Position numbers and translations under genes: made by a program. Shown one piece after another: positions 54,467 to 61,859 of a stretch of 64,000 bases of DNA. This stretch comes from Variovorax sp. PBL-H6 (GTDB lineage Bacteria > Pseudomonadota > Gammaproteobacteria > Burkholderiales > Burkholderiaceae_C). The DNA lies in the NCBI RefSeq assembly GCF_901827155.1, contig NZ_LR594659.1, positions 3,410,001-3,474,000 of the forward strand, written 5' to 3'. The notes under the pieces are model-generated. The model searched no databases and was not told the origin of the DNA. It saw only the letters and a program-made list of their open reading frames with translations. Each line of letters starts with the position of its first letter. Position 1 is the first letter of the stretch.

Positions 54467-54994
54467 GTGGACGCTTGGCAACCCAATTTCAGCTGGATCA
54501 CCGAGCTGCTTGCCGTCGGCGGCAGCTACCCCTCCGATTGCGCGGAGCTGCTGGCGCACGAGCACCGGATCCAGGCCGTCATCGACCTGCGTGGCGAAGC
54601 CGTGCCTGATACGCAACTGTTTCGGCGCCACGGCATCACGCTGCTGCACCTGCCCACCACCGACATGCGTCCGGTGGAGATGCCGGACCTGGAGCATGGC
54701 ATCCGTTTCGCCAACGAATTCCTCGACAAGGGACAGCGTGTGCTGATCCATTGCGAGTACGGCATTGGCCGCTCTGCCACCCTCGCGCTGTGCCTGCTGG
54801 TGCACCGCGGCCAAGCGCCGCTTGACGCGCTCGCCCTGATGAAGAAGCAGCGTCCCATCGTCGCGCCTTCGCCGCCGCAGTTCGCCTGCTGGTCGGCGTG
54901 GCTGGACAGCCACCGCTTCTCGAGCGAGGTCGATTGGGAGCTTCCGACCTTCGAGGACTTCAAGGCGCTCGCGTACGTTCGTCCCAAGCGCTGA
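54467..54994 (+). CDS. Dual-specificity protein phosphatase
   Basis: The 175-residue protein contains the cysteine phosphatase signature HCEYGIGRSATLALCLLVHR (HC-x5-R), preceded by a conserved aspartate region (HLPTTDMRPVEMPDL) and AVIDLRGE. This is the DSP-like fold, which removes phosphate from Ser/Thr/Tyr or lipids. GTG 54467 is used; upstream sequence has no in-frame ATG. No kinase is adjacent. Confidence 0.82.
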   Translation: MDAWQPNFSWITELLAVGGSYPSDCAELLAHEHRIQAVIDLRGEAVPDTQLFRRHGITLLHLPTTDMRPVEMPDLEHGIRFANEFLDKGQRVLIHCEYGIGRSATLALCLLVHRGQAPLDALALMKKQRPIVAPSPPQFACWSAWLDSHRFSSEVDWELPTFEDFKALAYVRPKR

Positions 54995-55137
54995 GAGCGC
55001 CATGCACAGGCTCGACCGGAGATGCACGTCTGCATCTCTGCACCCGCCTCCTTTTCGGCTGATTGCCTACAGACGGGATTGGAGCCATCCTCGATCTTCG
55101 AATTAGAACTTAAGCACTCTATTCAAAACGGGATGGT

Positions 55138-55389
55138 ATGGGGACCTCCGACTACGCAGAACTGGAAAGGCTGCGCTCGAAGCTGGTGAGCAGCAGGGCG
55201 GCCGCTGTTGCGTGGCGAGAGCTGTTGATCGAGTCACTGGGGGATTGCCTGTGCGGGAGCGGCAGCGGGCCCACGCCGGAACAGATCCAGACCTTGGCGT
55301 CATTGGAAGAGGCGGAACAACGAGCCTTGGAGCACTACCTGAGGTTTCTCGCTTCGACCTCGTTGAACCCGGACCGGCGGCCCTGTTGA
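55138..55389 (+). CDS. Hypothetical 83-residue protein
   Basis: An unrecognised helical protein (MGTSDYAELERLRSKLVSSR, then EEAEQRALEHYLRFLAST) with two cysteines in a Gly/Ser-rich middle (DCLCGSGSG). The start has an appropriately placed GGGATGG. It may be a remnant or a young gene in this loosely organised stretch. Confidence 0.4.
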   Translation: MGTSDYAELERLRSKLVSSRAAAVAWRELLIESLGDCLCGSGSGPTPEQIQTLASLEEAEQRALEHYLRFLASTSLNPDRRPC

Positions 55390-55583
55390 GCCGACCACCA
55401 AGTTCATTCAGCGGCGGAAGTCGACTACCCGCGGGTGGAACCAGCCGCTGAGGGCTCGAGGCTGCCGTCCTGAGGCACCTGCTGTGGCAGGCCGTGCGCC
55501 GCGAAGCGCCCTGCGCGGCGCACGGAAGTCACCGCCCAGCAGAGGTGATGGCCGTTGCCGACCAGGAGCCCCCGCCCTGCCCC
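55390..55583. other. Stretch without a supportable gene
   Basis: Both strands hold only frames with shadow-like composition. The region precedes the Bug-protein fragment and may be its decayed 5' part. Confidence 0.4.
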
Positions 55584-55703
55584 ACGGCCGTTCCGGACGG
55601 CTACACCATCGGCATGGGCACCAGCACGGCGCTGACCTCTGCGCCCCACCTGATCAAGAGTCCCGGTTACGACGTTGAGCGCTCGTTCACCTACCTGGGC
55701 CTC
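55584..55703 (+). pseudogene. Fragment of a Bug-family (tripartite tricarboxylate transporter) binding protein
   Basis: Forty codons read AVPDGYTIGMGTSTALTSAP, then HLIKSPGYDVERSFTYLGL. This is the PDGYT-to-YLG segment found about 90-130 residues into TctC/Bug substrate-binding proteins, which are very abundant in Comamonadaceae. Sequence on both sides is unrelated and no signal peptide or remainder is present, so this is a relic, probably from a rearrangement. Confidence 0.75.
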
Positions 55704-55781
55704 AGACATCGCGCCAGGTGCAAGCCACTCGGCAGCAGCCCGGTCACAATCGCCTCGAGGTCGAACATCCATTGCATTCAG

Positions 55782-56279
55782 ATGAATCTGTCCATTGAGC
55801 CGATTGCGAAACAGCACTTCGAGGGATTGCGGCGCGCTCTCGACACAGTGGCACGCGAAAGGCGGTTTCTCGCTTTCACGGAGGCACCGCCGGAAGACGA
55901 CTGCCGGGCCTTCCATTCATCCATCATCGCGAATGGTTGGTGCCAGATGGTCGCGATTCTGGACGGCGTCGTGGTCGGTTGGTGCGACGTGCTGCCGACG
56001 CACGGTCAGGCGAGATCACACGTCGGCACTCTCGGCATCGGGCTCATTCCTCCGGCCCGACGACACGGATTCGGCGAAAAGCTGATGAAGTCGGCCATCG
56101 ATGCAGCGTGGGAAACAGGCTTGACGCGCATCGAGCTGACGGTTCGTGTCGACAACGCAAATGCGAAGGCGCTGTACGAACGGGTCGGTTTCAAGGTCGA
56201 AGGCCTCCAGCGGCGTTCGTTTCGAGTCGATGGGGAGTATGCAGACAGCTACTCGATGGCTTTGCTTCGGGAGAGTTAG
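55782..56279 (+). CDS. GNAT-family N-acetyltransferase
   Basis: A 165-residue protein with the GNAT core: LGIGLIPPARRHGFGEKLMK (acetyl-CoA motif A) and RIELTVRVDNANAKALYERV with GFKVEGLQRRSF (motif B). Start MNLSIEPIAKQHFEGLRRAL. The substrate is unknown; the pattern is close to RimJ/phosphinothricin-acetyltransferase-like enzymes. An in-frame upstream extension contains the Bug fragment and is not part of the protein. Confidence 0.85.
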   Translation: MNLSIEPIAKQHFEGLRRALDTVARERRFLAFTEAPPEDDCRAFHSSIIANGWCQMVAILDGVVVGWCDVLPTHGQARSHVGTLGIGLIPPARRHGFGEKLMKSAIDAAWETGLTRIELTVRVDNANAKALYERVGFKVEGLQRRSFRVDGEYADSYSMALLRES

Positions 56280-56294
56280 AGATCACCCAGAAAA

Positions 56295-56330
56295 GAACAA
56301 AGGGACAGACCATGACAGCCTGTCCCTCTG
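56295..56330 (-). terminator. Terminator of the tRNA-Lys unit
   Basis: AGGGACAG and CTGTCCCT form an 8-bp stem. On the minus strand it is followed by a T-rich run, directly downstream of the tRNA-Lys 3' fragment. Confidence 0.7.
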
Positions 56331-56336
56331 AATATC

Positions 56337-56385
56337 TGGTAGGACGTACAAGATTCGAACTTGTGACCAACGGATTAAAAGTCCC
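56337..56385 (-). tRNA. 3' half of tRNA-Lys(TTT), left attachment site of element II
   Basis: The minus strand reads an anticodon arm with TTT, GTTGGTC, T-arm ACAAGTTCGAATCTTGT and ACGTCCTACCA, the 3' half of tRNA-Lys including CCA. The D-arm and acceptor 5' strand are missing: sequence to the right is unrelated. This is what remains at one side after integration into a tRNA 3' end. The intact gene should lie at the other end of element II, beyond the window. Confidence 0.85.
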
Positions 56386-56562
56386 TGTTAGGCACACTTT
56401 GACGAACACCAGCGAACTGGCAACCATCAGCAAGTGCTTGATTTTCCTTGGAACATCGTTCACATTAGTCCGTAGGCGGTCGCCGCCATTCGCCAAAATT
56501 CTGGCAATGGTCTGGCAACGGCCCGAGTCCGACAGTGCCAGGACTCGCAAACGGACTGATCA
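56386..56562. other. Non-coding region between attL and integrase II
   Basis: 177 bases with no supportable gene; presumably integrase promoter and arm-binding sites. No clear repeat is seen. Confidence 0.35.
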
Positions 56563-57891
56563 ATGGACGCCTTGAAAACTGCTGGACGGACGCTCAACGA
56601 GATGCCCTCGGGAGTGTTCACGACCTTGTGCAAGGTCAAGCCCATGGGGGCGCTGCAGGCCCGCAAACAGGCCACCGGCGCCATCGCCTTCTACTGGCGC
56701 TATAGCATCGGCACCACCAGCGAGCGGGTGTCGATCGGCCTCTACGATTCGTCCGCTTCGCCCAAGAGTCTGGCGCCCACCGCTGCAGGCTATTCCGTCG
56801 CCGCCGCCACGCGGGCGGCCGAAACGCTGGCGCTTGAGCATCACCGGCACCGCGACGAGGGCGGACGCCCTGCCCTGCTGGCCGCGCAGCATGAGGTGAA
56901 GCGCGCTGCAGCAGAAGCCAAGCGACTGGCCGCCACGCACACGCTCGAGAACCTGCTCAAGGCCTATTGCGACTACCTGGAGTCGATCGACCGTCGCTCG
57001 CACAAGGACGCGCGCAGCATCTTCAAGCTACACATCAACGAGGCGTGGCCCAAGATCGCCGCCATGCCGGCCAAGGAGGTGACCGGCGAGCAGTTCGCGG
57101 ACATGATGCGGACGCTCATCGAGGCGGGCAAGGGCCGCACCGCCAACAAGCTGCGCAGCTACGCGCGGGCCGCGTACCAGATCGCCAAGGCGGCCAAGTC
57201 AAAGCCGAGCATCCCGGTGGCGTTCAAGGCCTACGGCATCTCCATCAACCCCGTCGCGGAAACCGAGCCCGACGAGTCGCAGAACAAGCCCGACAAGCGC
57301 CCCATGACGGCGCAGGAGCTCCGCACCTACTGGAGTGCAATCTTCGACCTGCCCGGCTTCAAAGGTGCGCTGCTGCGCCTGCATCTGCTCACGGGCGGCC
57401 AGCGCATCGAGCAACTGGTGAACCTGCGTACCGCCAACTGCACCGCCGACACCATCCTGCTGCATGACGGTAAGGGCCGGCCGGGCCGCCCGCCGCGGCC
57501 GCACACGGTGCCGCTTACGAAGGACGCAGCCAAGGCGCTGGCCGAGTGCAAGCCCACCGGCGAGTTCGCCCTGTCGACCGACGGCGGAGAAACCCATGTT
57601 GCGGCCACATCGCTGAGCGCTTGGGCCGTGGAAGCGGCCGGGGACACCATCGCCGACTTTCAGGCGAAGCGCATCCGCTCGGGCGTCGAGACGATCCTGG
57701 CCAGTGCCGGCGTGTCGAAAGAGATCCGCGGCCGGCTGCAGTCGCACGGCGTGGCCGGCGTACAGGCTCGGCACTATGACGGGCACGACTACATGGCGGA
57801 GAAGCGCAAGGCGCTGCAGACCCTGTACAAGCTGCTGACGCAGCCACAGGCCAGCAACGTGACGCCGATCAAGGAGAGACGCAAAGCATGA
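56563..57891 (+). CDS. int: Divergent tyrosine integrase (element II)
   Basis: The 442-residue protein has a central core-binding helical domain (HTLENLLKAYCDYLESIDRR) and a catalytic domain. Visible are box I LTGGQRIEQLVNLR with the catalytic Arg, HTVPLTKDAAKAL, and a C-terminal SHGVAGVQARHYDGHDYMAE with His and Tyr. The usual H-x-x-R is replaced by KRIRSGVETIL. It is related only distantly to the element I integrase. It acts at tRNA-Lys, 180 bases away. Start ATG 56563. Confidence 0.85.
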   Translation: MDALKTAGRTLNEMPSGVFTTLCKVKPMGALQARKQATGAIAFYWRYSIGTTSERVSIGLYDSSASPKSLAPTAAGYSVAAATRAAETLALEHHRHRDEGGRPALLAAQHEVKRAAAEAKRLAATHTLENLLKAYCDYLESIDRRSHKDARSIFKLHINEAWPKIAAMPAKEVTGEQFADMMRTLIEAGKGRTANKLRSYARAAYQIAKAAKSKPSIPVAFKAYGISINPVAETEPDESQNKPDKRPMTAQELRTYWSAIFDLPGFKGALLRLHLLTGGQRIEQLVNLRTANCTADTILLHDGKGRPGRPPRPHTVPLTKDAAKALAECKPTGEFALSTDGGETHVAATSLSAWAVEAAGDTIADFQAKRIRSGVETILASAGVSKEIRGRLQSHGVAGVQARHYDGHDYMAEKRKALQTLYKLLTQPQASNVTPIKERRKA

Positions 57892-57901
57892 CGCCGCGCC
57901 T

Positions 57902-57939
57902 CAGGGCGCATCTTGTGATCGATCACAAGATGGCTGAGG
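57902..57939. promoter_or_regulatory. Perfect 24-bp palindrome with outer arms
   Basis: Half-site CATCTTGTGATC is followed directly by its reverse complement (57,909-57,932), with a further pair of 7-bp outer arms (one GGCG and one G from it). It lies between the integrase stop and the next start. The dyad TGTGATCGATCACA has a 4-bp centre, unlike the 6-bp centre of CRP. A run of A, not T, follows, so an operator or RNA structure is more likely than a terminator. Confidence 0.7.
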
Positions 57940-58010
57940 CAAAAAGGCGACGGCCAGGGTGCGTCAACACCCCGACCGTCTGGCTCCCACGTCCAACCTC
58001 GGAAAGGAAC

Positions 58011-58364
58011 ATGGACATGACAGTTCAAAGCACTCTAAGGCAAACCCGCGCGTCGAACGACATCCAAAAACCCAGCTTCGGGACATTCGCGCCCGGCGAA
58101 CGGTGCCTCTATGACTTCGGCGACCACGTCGAGGAAGTCATCATCGTCGAAGGCCACGGGCTGCATTGGTTTCGTGATGCCGACACAGGGGGGCGCGACC
58201 GGCGCATCGGCTACCTAGTCCAGAGGCCGGACGACGAAGAAACGCATTTCGCCACGCCCGGCTACTTGCTCGATCTGCAAGAGCGAAAGCGGCATCTCAC
58301 GTTGGTTTGGCCGCCCAAGAAGAAGGCGGCACGCCGCCCGCGGAAGGCGGTGTCCCATGGCTAA
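58011..58364 (+). CDS. Hypothetical 117-residue protein (element II)
   Basis: ATG 58011 follows GGAAAGGAAC and opens MDMTVQSTLRQTRASNDIQK, then a compact beta-rich sequence (LYDFGDHVEEVIIVEGHGLH, RRIGYLVQRPDDEETHF). It ends in a basic tail. The frame is open back to the integrase, but the palindrome lies in that part, so I chose the later start. Function unknown. Confidence 0.55.
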   Translation: MDMTVQSTLRQTRASNDIQKPSFGTFAPGERCLYDFGDHVEEVIIVEGHGLHWFRDADTGGRDRRIGYLVQRPDDEETHFATPGYLLDLQERKRHLTLVWPPKKKAARRPRKAVSHG

Positions 58365-58575
58365 GCTCAGCGCCAGCGACAAGGCGTTCCGGCGCGCCTG
58401 CGCGGTCGCGGTCCTGAATGGCCTCTGGACCTCATATGGCAACACGATCATGGATGCCGACGATGCTGATTACGCAATGACCATTCGCTCGATCAGCCGG
58501 ATGGCGTACCAACAGGCCGACGAAATGCTGCGTCGCGAACGAGCAGAGCAAGAGAAGGAGGCGCCCAGCGCCTGA
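58357..58575 (+). CDS. Element-conserved small protein (KLSASDKAFRRAC family), element II copy
   Basis: The 72-residue helical protein MAKLSASDKAFRRACAVAVL is nearly identical in its N-terminal part and the RMAYQQADEMLRRERAEQ helix to the product at 28,765 in element I. Its function is unknown. It overlaps the preceding gene by eight bases, so it is translated with it. Confidence 0.65.
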   Translation: MAKLSASDKAFRRACAVAVLNGLWTSYGNTIMDADDADYAMTIRSISRMAYQQADEMLRRERAEQEKEAPSA

Positions 58576-58580
58576 CAAAC

Positions 58581-59312
58581 ATGGACCTATTCGACCGGGT
58601 TATTCATGCGATGGAGGGCGAAGGTCCTGCGCGGACATGGCAGACGGAACGCGGCCCGGTCGTCGTCCGCCGGGCATCTTTTGTGGACTGGGCGCACCGC
58701 ATCGAGCGCACCTACACGCCCACCGCATTAGAGTGCGTCGTGCTAATCAAGGGCGCCATCGACGAGTTTGATTTAGACAAGGAGCGGCGCATCGTGGAGG
58801 GATGGAGCGCTGCGCTGATTGCAGCTGCTTCCGAAGGCAGAGTGACGCCCCGCGATCCGGTTACGCTGCTGCCGCTGGCGGACTTGCCAGACGACTTGGG
58901 CGACTGGGGGGTGCTGCTTGCCGACGCAGACAAGTTTGTTGCAGACATTGGTATGCCCTGGACCGTGACGTCATTGGTAGAACAATTGGTAGAGCAAGCC
59001 AATGCAGCATTGGCTAGAGAGGCACACCAACTCATCGGCGCTCGCGAGGTGGTGAAGAAGCCAGTGGTGCATTCAAAATCCGAACCAGACTGGAAGCAGA
59101 TCGCGCGGACCTATGCGACAGAGGCATGGGATGCACGACGCGAAGGCAGCAACCCGAGCAAAGAAACCATTGCTGAAATGGTGCGCAAACGATTCGCCGC
59201 GGAGGGCACTGGCGGCGTGCGCGGCCCGCTATCCAGGGACACCATTGTCCGAGAAGCGCTCAACATCTGGAAGAAACCGGCTGGACCTCGAAAAAGCTCG
59301 GGAACCCCGTAG
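58581..59312 (+). CDS. Hypothetical 243-residue protein (element II)
   Basis: Unrecognised, acidic and helical, with DLPDDLGDWGVLLADADKFV and a C-terminal basic region containing SNPSKETIAEMVRKRF, which resembles the helix-turn-helix seen in some phage regulators. It starts five bases after the conserved small protein. It occupies the slot filled by an unrelated 237-residue protein in element I. Confidence 0.5.
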   Translation: MDLFDRVIHAMEGEGPARTWQTERGPVVVRRASFVDWAHRIERTYTPTALECVVLIKGAIDEFDLDKERRIVEGWSAALIAAASEGRVTPRDPVTLLPLADLPDDLGDWGVLLADADKFVADIGMPWTVTSLVEQLVEQANAALAREAHQLIGAREVVKKPVVHSKSEPDWKQIARTYATEAWDARREGSNPSKETIAEMVRKRFAAEGTGGVRGPLSRDTIVREALNIWKKPAGPRKSSGTP

Positions 59313-59323
59313 TTTCTTTCCCC

Positions 59324-59402
59324 CGGGGAATGTTCCCCGCCTCTGAAACCCGCATGGCTATTGGCTTTGCGGGTTTTTCTTCGTCTGGATCGGGGAATGT
59401 TC
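59324..59402. promoter_or_regulatory. Paired CGGGGAATGTTC sites
   Basis: CGGGGAATGTTC occurs at 59,324 and again at 59,391. The first is part of a perfect GGGGAATGTTCCCC palindrome (59,325-59,338). The pair lies in the 170-base gap before the HTH gene at 59,484 and is a good operator candidate. Confidence 0.55.
59346..59378 (+). terminator. Terminator between element II transcription units
   Basis: AAACCCGCA and TGCGGGTTT form a 9-bp stem ending in T residues, after the 243-residue gene and between the two CGGGGAATGTTC sites. Confidence 0.8.
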
Positions 59403-59483
59403 TATCCCGATTTCCCCGCTTGAAACTCGTTTCAGCGATCCGCGAGGACGCTAGTAAATCAACTAGTGAAAGGGCGAACAGCC

Positions 59484-59738
59484 ATGAACAAGCAAGCAAT
59501 CGGTTACGGGTACATGCCCCGCGCCGCCGACAGCATTCCTCAGTTTTGCGAAGGCCATAACATCAGCCGCACGCACCTCTACGAGCTCATCAAGCAGGGC
59601 AAGGGTCCCCGCCTCATGAAGCTGGGCCGGCGCACGCTTATCAGCGCGGAGGCCGCGGCAGAGTGGCGCGCACGCATGGAGGCGGAGACCGCCAGCAACG
59701 CGGGCCAGTCCTTCTGGGAAAACCCGCTGATCGCCTGA
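59484..59738 (+). CDS. AlpA/excisionase-type HTH regulator (element II)
   Basis: The 84-residue protein has a helix-turn-helix with EGHNISRTHLYELIKQGKGP and a short wing ending LGRRTLISAEAAAEWRARM, a fold close to AlpA/MerR-like excisionases. It takes the place of AlpA in element I but is not closely similar. It heads the replication-to-capsid transcript; the paired sites just upstream suggest self-control. Confidence 0.8.
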   Translation: MNKQAIGYGYMPRAADSIPQFCEGHNISRTHLYELIKQGKGPRLMKLGRRTLISAEAAAEWRARMEAETASNAGQSFWENPLIA

Positions 59739-59748
59739 GGTGTCCACC

Positions 59749-60009
59749 ATGCACCACCCAAAGAGCACGCACAGTGAAGCCCAGCGCCAGCGCATTCTTG
59801 AGGCGCTGCGGCACCGCCCGCAGACCTCCTACGATCTGCGCCGGCTCGGCTGCTATCAGGCGCCGGCCCGCGTCAAGGAACTGCGCGACCGCCTGGGCTA
59901 CGTGATCACCACCGATCGCATCACCCTGGTGGACCGCGACGGCTACACGCACCCGCGCGCCGCGCTCTACACGCTGGTTTCCGAGCCGGATGGCCAACGG
60001 CCGCAATAG
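59749..60009 (+). CDS. Helix-turn-helix protein, element-conserved (element II copy)
   Basis: The 86-residue protein is homologous to the one at 27,227 in element I (SEAQRQRILEALRHRPQTSY, then the QAPARVKELRDRLGYV core). It is a winged-helix domain of the phage replication/regulation type. ATG 59749 follows TGAGG. It overlaps the next gene by 20 bases. Confidence 0.7.
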   Translation: MHHPKSTHSEAQRQRILEALRHRPQTSYDLRRLGCYQAPARVKELRDRLGYVITTDRITLVDRDGYTHPRAALYTLVSEPDGQRPQ

Positions 60010-60568
60010 CGGCAAGCGCGGCGATTCCGGGCGTGACTCGGGCGGCTTCATAGCGCTGCCCTGGTCAGTGCTCGATTGCCCCGCGTACGCCGCTCTAAGC
60101 CATCCAGCTCGCTCGCTGCTGCTGGAGATCGCCCGCCAATTCGTGCGCGACAACAACGGGCGCCTGCTCGCGTCGCGCGCCTATCTGGCGAAGCGTGGGT
60201 GGCTGAGTGCCGCAGTGATCGACCGTGCCAAGCACGAGCTCATCGCGGCCGGCTTCATTCACGAGACCGTGAAGGGACATCGACCGAACAAAGCGAGCTG
60301 GTACGCGGTGACGTGGCGCGCGCTGGATCGACTTCCCGGCTACGACGAAGGCACCGCACTCACGTTCAAACGCGGCGCCTACCAAAACGCACCCCTTAGT
60401 CCGTCTCGCGGAACAGGGACGCCCTCTATTGGTCCGTCTCGCGGAACAGGGGGGCTCTCTCCTGTTCCGTCTAGCGGACCAATGAAGGCCAGTTTTGCCA
60501 ATCTCTCTGTTCCGTCAGACGGACACCATCTAGAGATGCCATCTCCTGCACCTGCAACCACTCATTGA
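59990..60568 (+). CDS. Winged-helix replication-type protein (element II)
   Basis: The 192-residue protein has an N-terminal phage-O-like winged helix (FIALPWSVLDCPAYAALSHP, NNGRLLASRAYLAKRGWLS, ELIAAGFIHETVKG), homologous to element I at 26,732. Its C-terminus is a Pro/Ser/Gly-rich repeat (SRGTGTPSIGPSRGTGGLSP) encoded by iteron-like DNA repeats. The protein pattern seems a by-product of the DNA repeats, as in initiator genes with an internal origin. Confidence 0.65.
   Translation: MANGRNSGKRGDSGRDSGGFIALPWSVLDCPAYAALSHPARSLLLEIARQFVRDNNGRLLASRAYLAKRGWLSAAVIDRAKHELIAAGFIHETVKGHRPNKASWYAVTWRALDRLPGYDEGTALTFKRGAYQNAPLSPSRGTGTPSIGPSRGTGGLSPVPSSGPMKASFANLSVPSDGHHLEMPSPAPATTH
60400..60523. repeat. 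Four iteron-like TCCGTCnnnCGGA sites (element II)
   Basis: TCCGTC-NNN-CGGA occurs at 60,400, 60,433, 60,466 and 60,511. The first two sites read TCG in the centre and continue ACAG, and the last two have TGT before them, so the sites point at each other in pairs. Start-to-start spacing is 33, 33 and 45 bases. They lie in the 3' end of the winged-helix gene, as in element I, but with another sequence. Confidence 0.75.
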
Positions 60569-60577
60569 AGGAACATC

Positions 60578-61111
60578 ATGAACGAACACATCCCGCACCT
60601 GAACATCGAGACCCTGCCCAACGGCAATCTGCGGCTCGAGAACGAATCGATGGGCGACAGCTACTGCGTGGACATCCATCCGATGCACGTTCGCCTGTTG
60701 GCCGAGCAGCTCGGCCTAATCGGAGCCTCCGCACCCGGTGCGGACCCTCGGACCTCGATGGCGGAGCAGGCCCGCGACATCGACCGCCTCAAGCGCAACA
60801 TGCTCCGGGTACGTCAGCATGCCGTGCAGTTGCAACACCTGTTCAAGACGGGTGCCGATTGGGATCACGCTGATCTGACCTTTGAGATGGGTCTGATCAA
60901 CACGCTGGTCGACCTGCTGGACATGGCTGTCGATGACTTCGTGGATGACTTCAAGGCGAGCGACCCGGAGCCCCACACGCCCGCATCTTCGGAATTTCCG
61001 AAGATGGCCAAGGTGGTAACCGTTACCACCCCGACCCCTGTGGATAACTCTAATTCCGCAGGGCCTGCGGAATTGCCTTTTCAAGTGGAAATTGAGGGGG
61101 TGACGCAATGA
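60578..61111 (+). CDS. Element-conserved protein (NEHIPHLNIE family), element II copy
   Basis: The 177-residue protein starts MNEHIPHLNIETLPNGNLRL and is nearly identical to the element I protein at 25,466 for its first 45 residues. A helical middle and a disordered C-terminus follow. The last 130 bases of the gene encode palindromes and a DnaA box (60,984-61,074) and the protein part there is of low complexity. It overlaps the next gene by four bases. Confidence 0.6.
   Translation: MNEHIPHLNIETLPNGNLRLENESMGDSYCVDIHPMHVRLLAEQLGLIGASAPGADPRTSMAEQARDIDRLKRNMLRVRQHAVQLQHLFKTGADWDHADLTFEMGLINTLVDLLDMAVDDFVDDFKASDPEPHTPASSEFPKMAKVVTVTTPTPVDNSNSAGPAELPFQVEIEGVTQ
60984..61074. repeat. Three near-perfect palindromes with a DnaA box (element II)
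   Basis: The palindromes have half-sites CATCTTCGGAA (60,984-61,006, one-base centre), GGTGGTAAC (61,012-61,030, one-base centre) and AATTCCGCAG (61,052-61,074, three-base centre), all with perfect arms. Between the second and third lies TGTGGATAA (61,039-61,047), the reverse complement of the DnaA box TTATCCACA. All are within 91 bases. Confidence 0.8.
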
Positions 61112-61728
61112 GCATCATCGACGTTTTTGTGTCGCCACAAAAGGCCATGGTCATCGTCGACACCGAGCTCAAGACGCAGGACGGCAGATTCATTGAGGGC
61201 AGCAAGATGCTCACCCTGCCGCATGCGAACATGTTGATTGCCGCCCGCGGGACCAATGTGTTCACGAACGTCTTGTTTTCCGCGCTGCACTTGGCGCCGT
61301 TCACCACCATGGACGCTTTCGACAAGGTCATGTTCGATCTGCTCAAGCAGACGACGGACCACCTCAAGACTGTTGAGGAACACTTCACGCAGTCGATCTA
61401 CGAGGTAGAGCTCGCACTGGTGGGCTACTCGCATTACTACAGCGGCATGCACTGCGTGGCCTACGAATCGCACGATGCATCGGGCTTCACGGCGCAAGAG
61501 ATCACTGATGCTTACTACGCACCTTGGCATGAAAGCTGGGGGGCCGCGCCCACCGGGTTTCCGACGCCCGGCATCGCGCGTGCAATCGCCTCTGAGCAAG
61601 TGTCCGACCTGCTCGCGATGCACCCTGACAAGCCATTCGGCGGCCGGCTGCTACTCGCCGAGCTCACGCGTGAAGACCTCAAGATTTCATCGACTGGCTA
61701 CCTGACGACCCGCGCTATCGCAGCTTAA
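61108..61728 (+). CDS. Element-conserved protein, candidate Ntn-hydrolase-like (element II copy)
   Basis: A 206-residue homologue of the element I protein at 20,480, with the shared VSPQKAMVIVDTE, EGSKMLTLPHAN and LVGYSHYYSGMHCVAYES blocks and the FPTPGIARAIASEQ segment. After Met removal Ser would be first, with Asp17 and Lys32. It lies directly upstream of the capsid gene. I do not recognise a named family, and the enzyme idea is inference only. Confidence 0.65.
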   Translation: MSIIDVFVSPQKAMVIVDTELKTQDGRFIEGSKMLTLPHANMLIAARGTNVFTNVLFSALHLAPFTTMDAFDKVMFDLLKQTTDHLKTVEEHFTQSIYEVELALVGYSHYYSGMHCVAYESHDASGFTAQEITDAYYAPWHESWGAAPTGFPTPGIARAIASEQVSDLLAMHPDKPFGGRLLLAELTREDLKISSTGYLTTRAIAA

Positions 61729-61740
61729 CTGTTCGCGTAT

Positions 61741-61769
61741 GTCCGCCAGTGGTTTATCTGCTGGCGGAC
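61741..61769. promoter_or_regulatory. Strong hairpin before the capsid gene
   Basis: A perfect 9-bp stem GTCCGCCAG/CTGGCGGAC with an 11-base loop lies between the Ntn-like and capsid genes. No T-run follows, so an RNA-stability or regulatory stem is more likely than a terminator. Confidence 0.5.
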
Positions 61770-61859
61770 CCTAACAATTCCTCGCGCGCGCGGTTATACC
61801 CGCTGGTATCAATCAACCGCCCGTCGAAATGCATGGGCAAAACCTCTAAGGCTCTGTCC

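Noticed and set aside
55425..55916. 163-codon minus-strand frame
   Set aside because: Overlaps the real GNAT gene and the Bug fragment; no family resemblance.
57914..57927. CRP binding site in the 24-bp palindrome
   Set aside because: TGTGA and TCACA are present but separated by four bases instead of six, so the CRP spacing is wrong.
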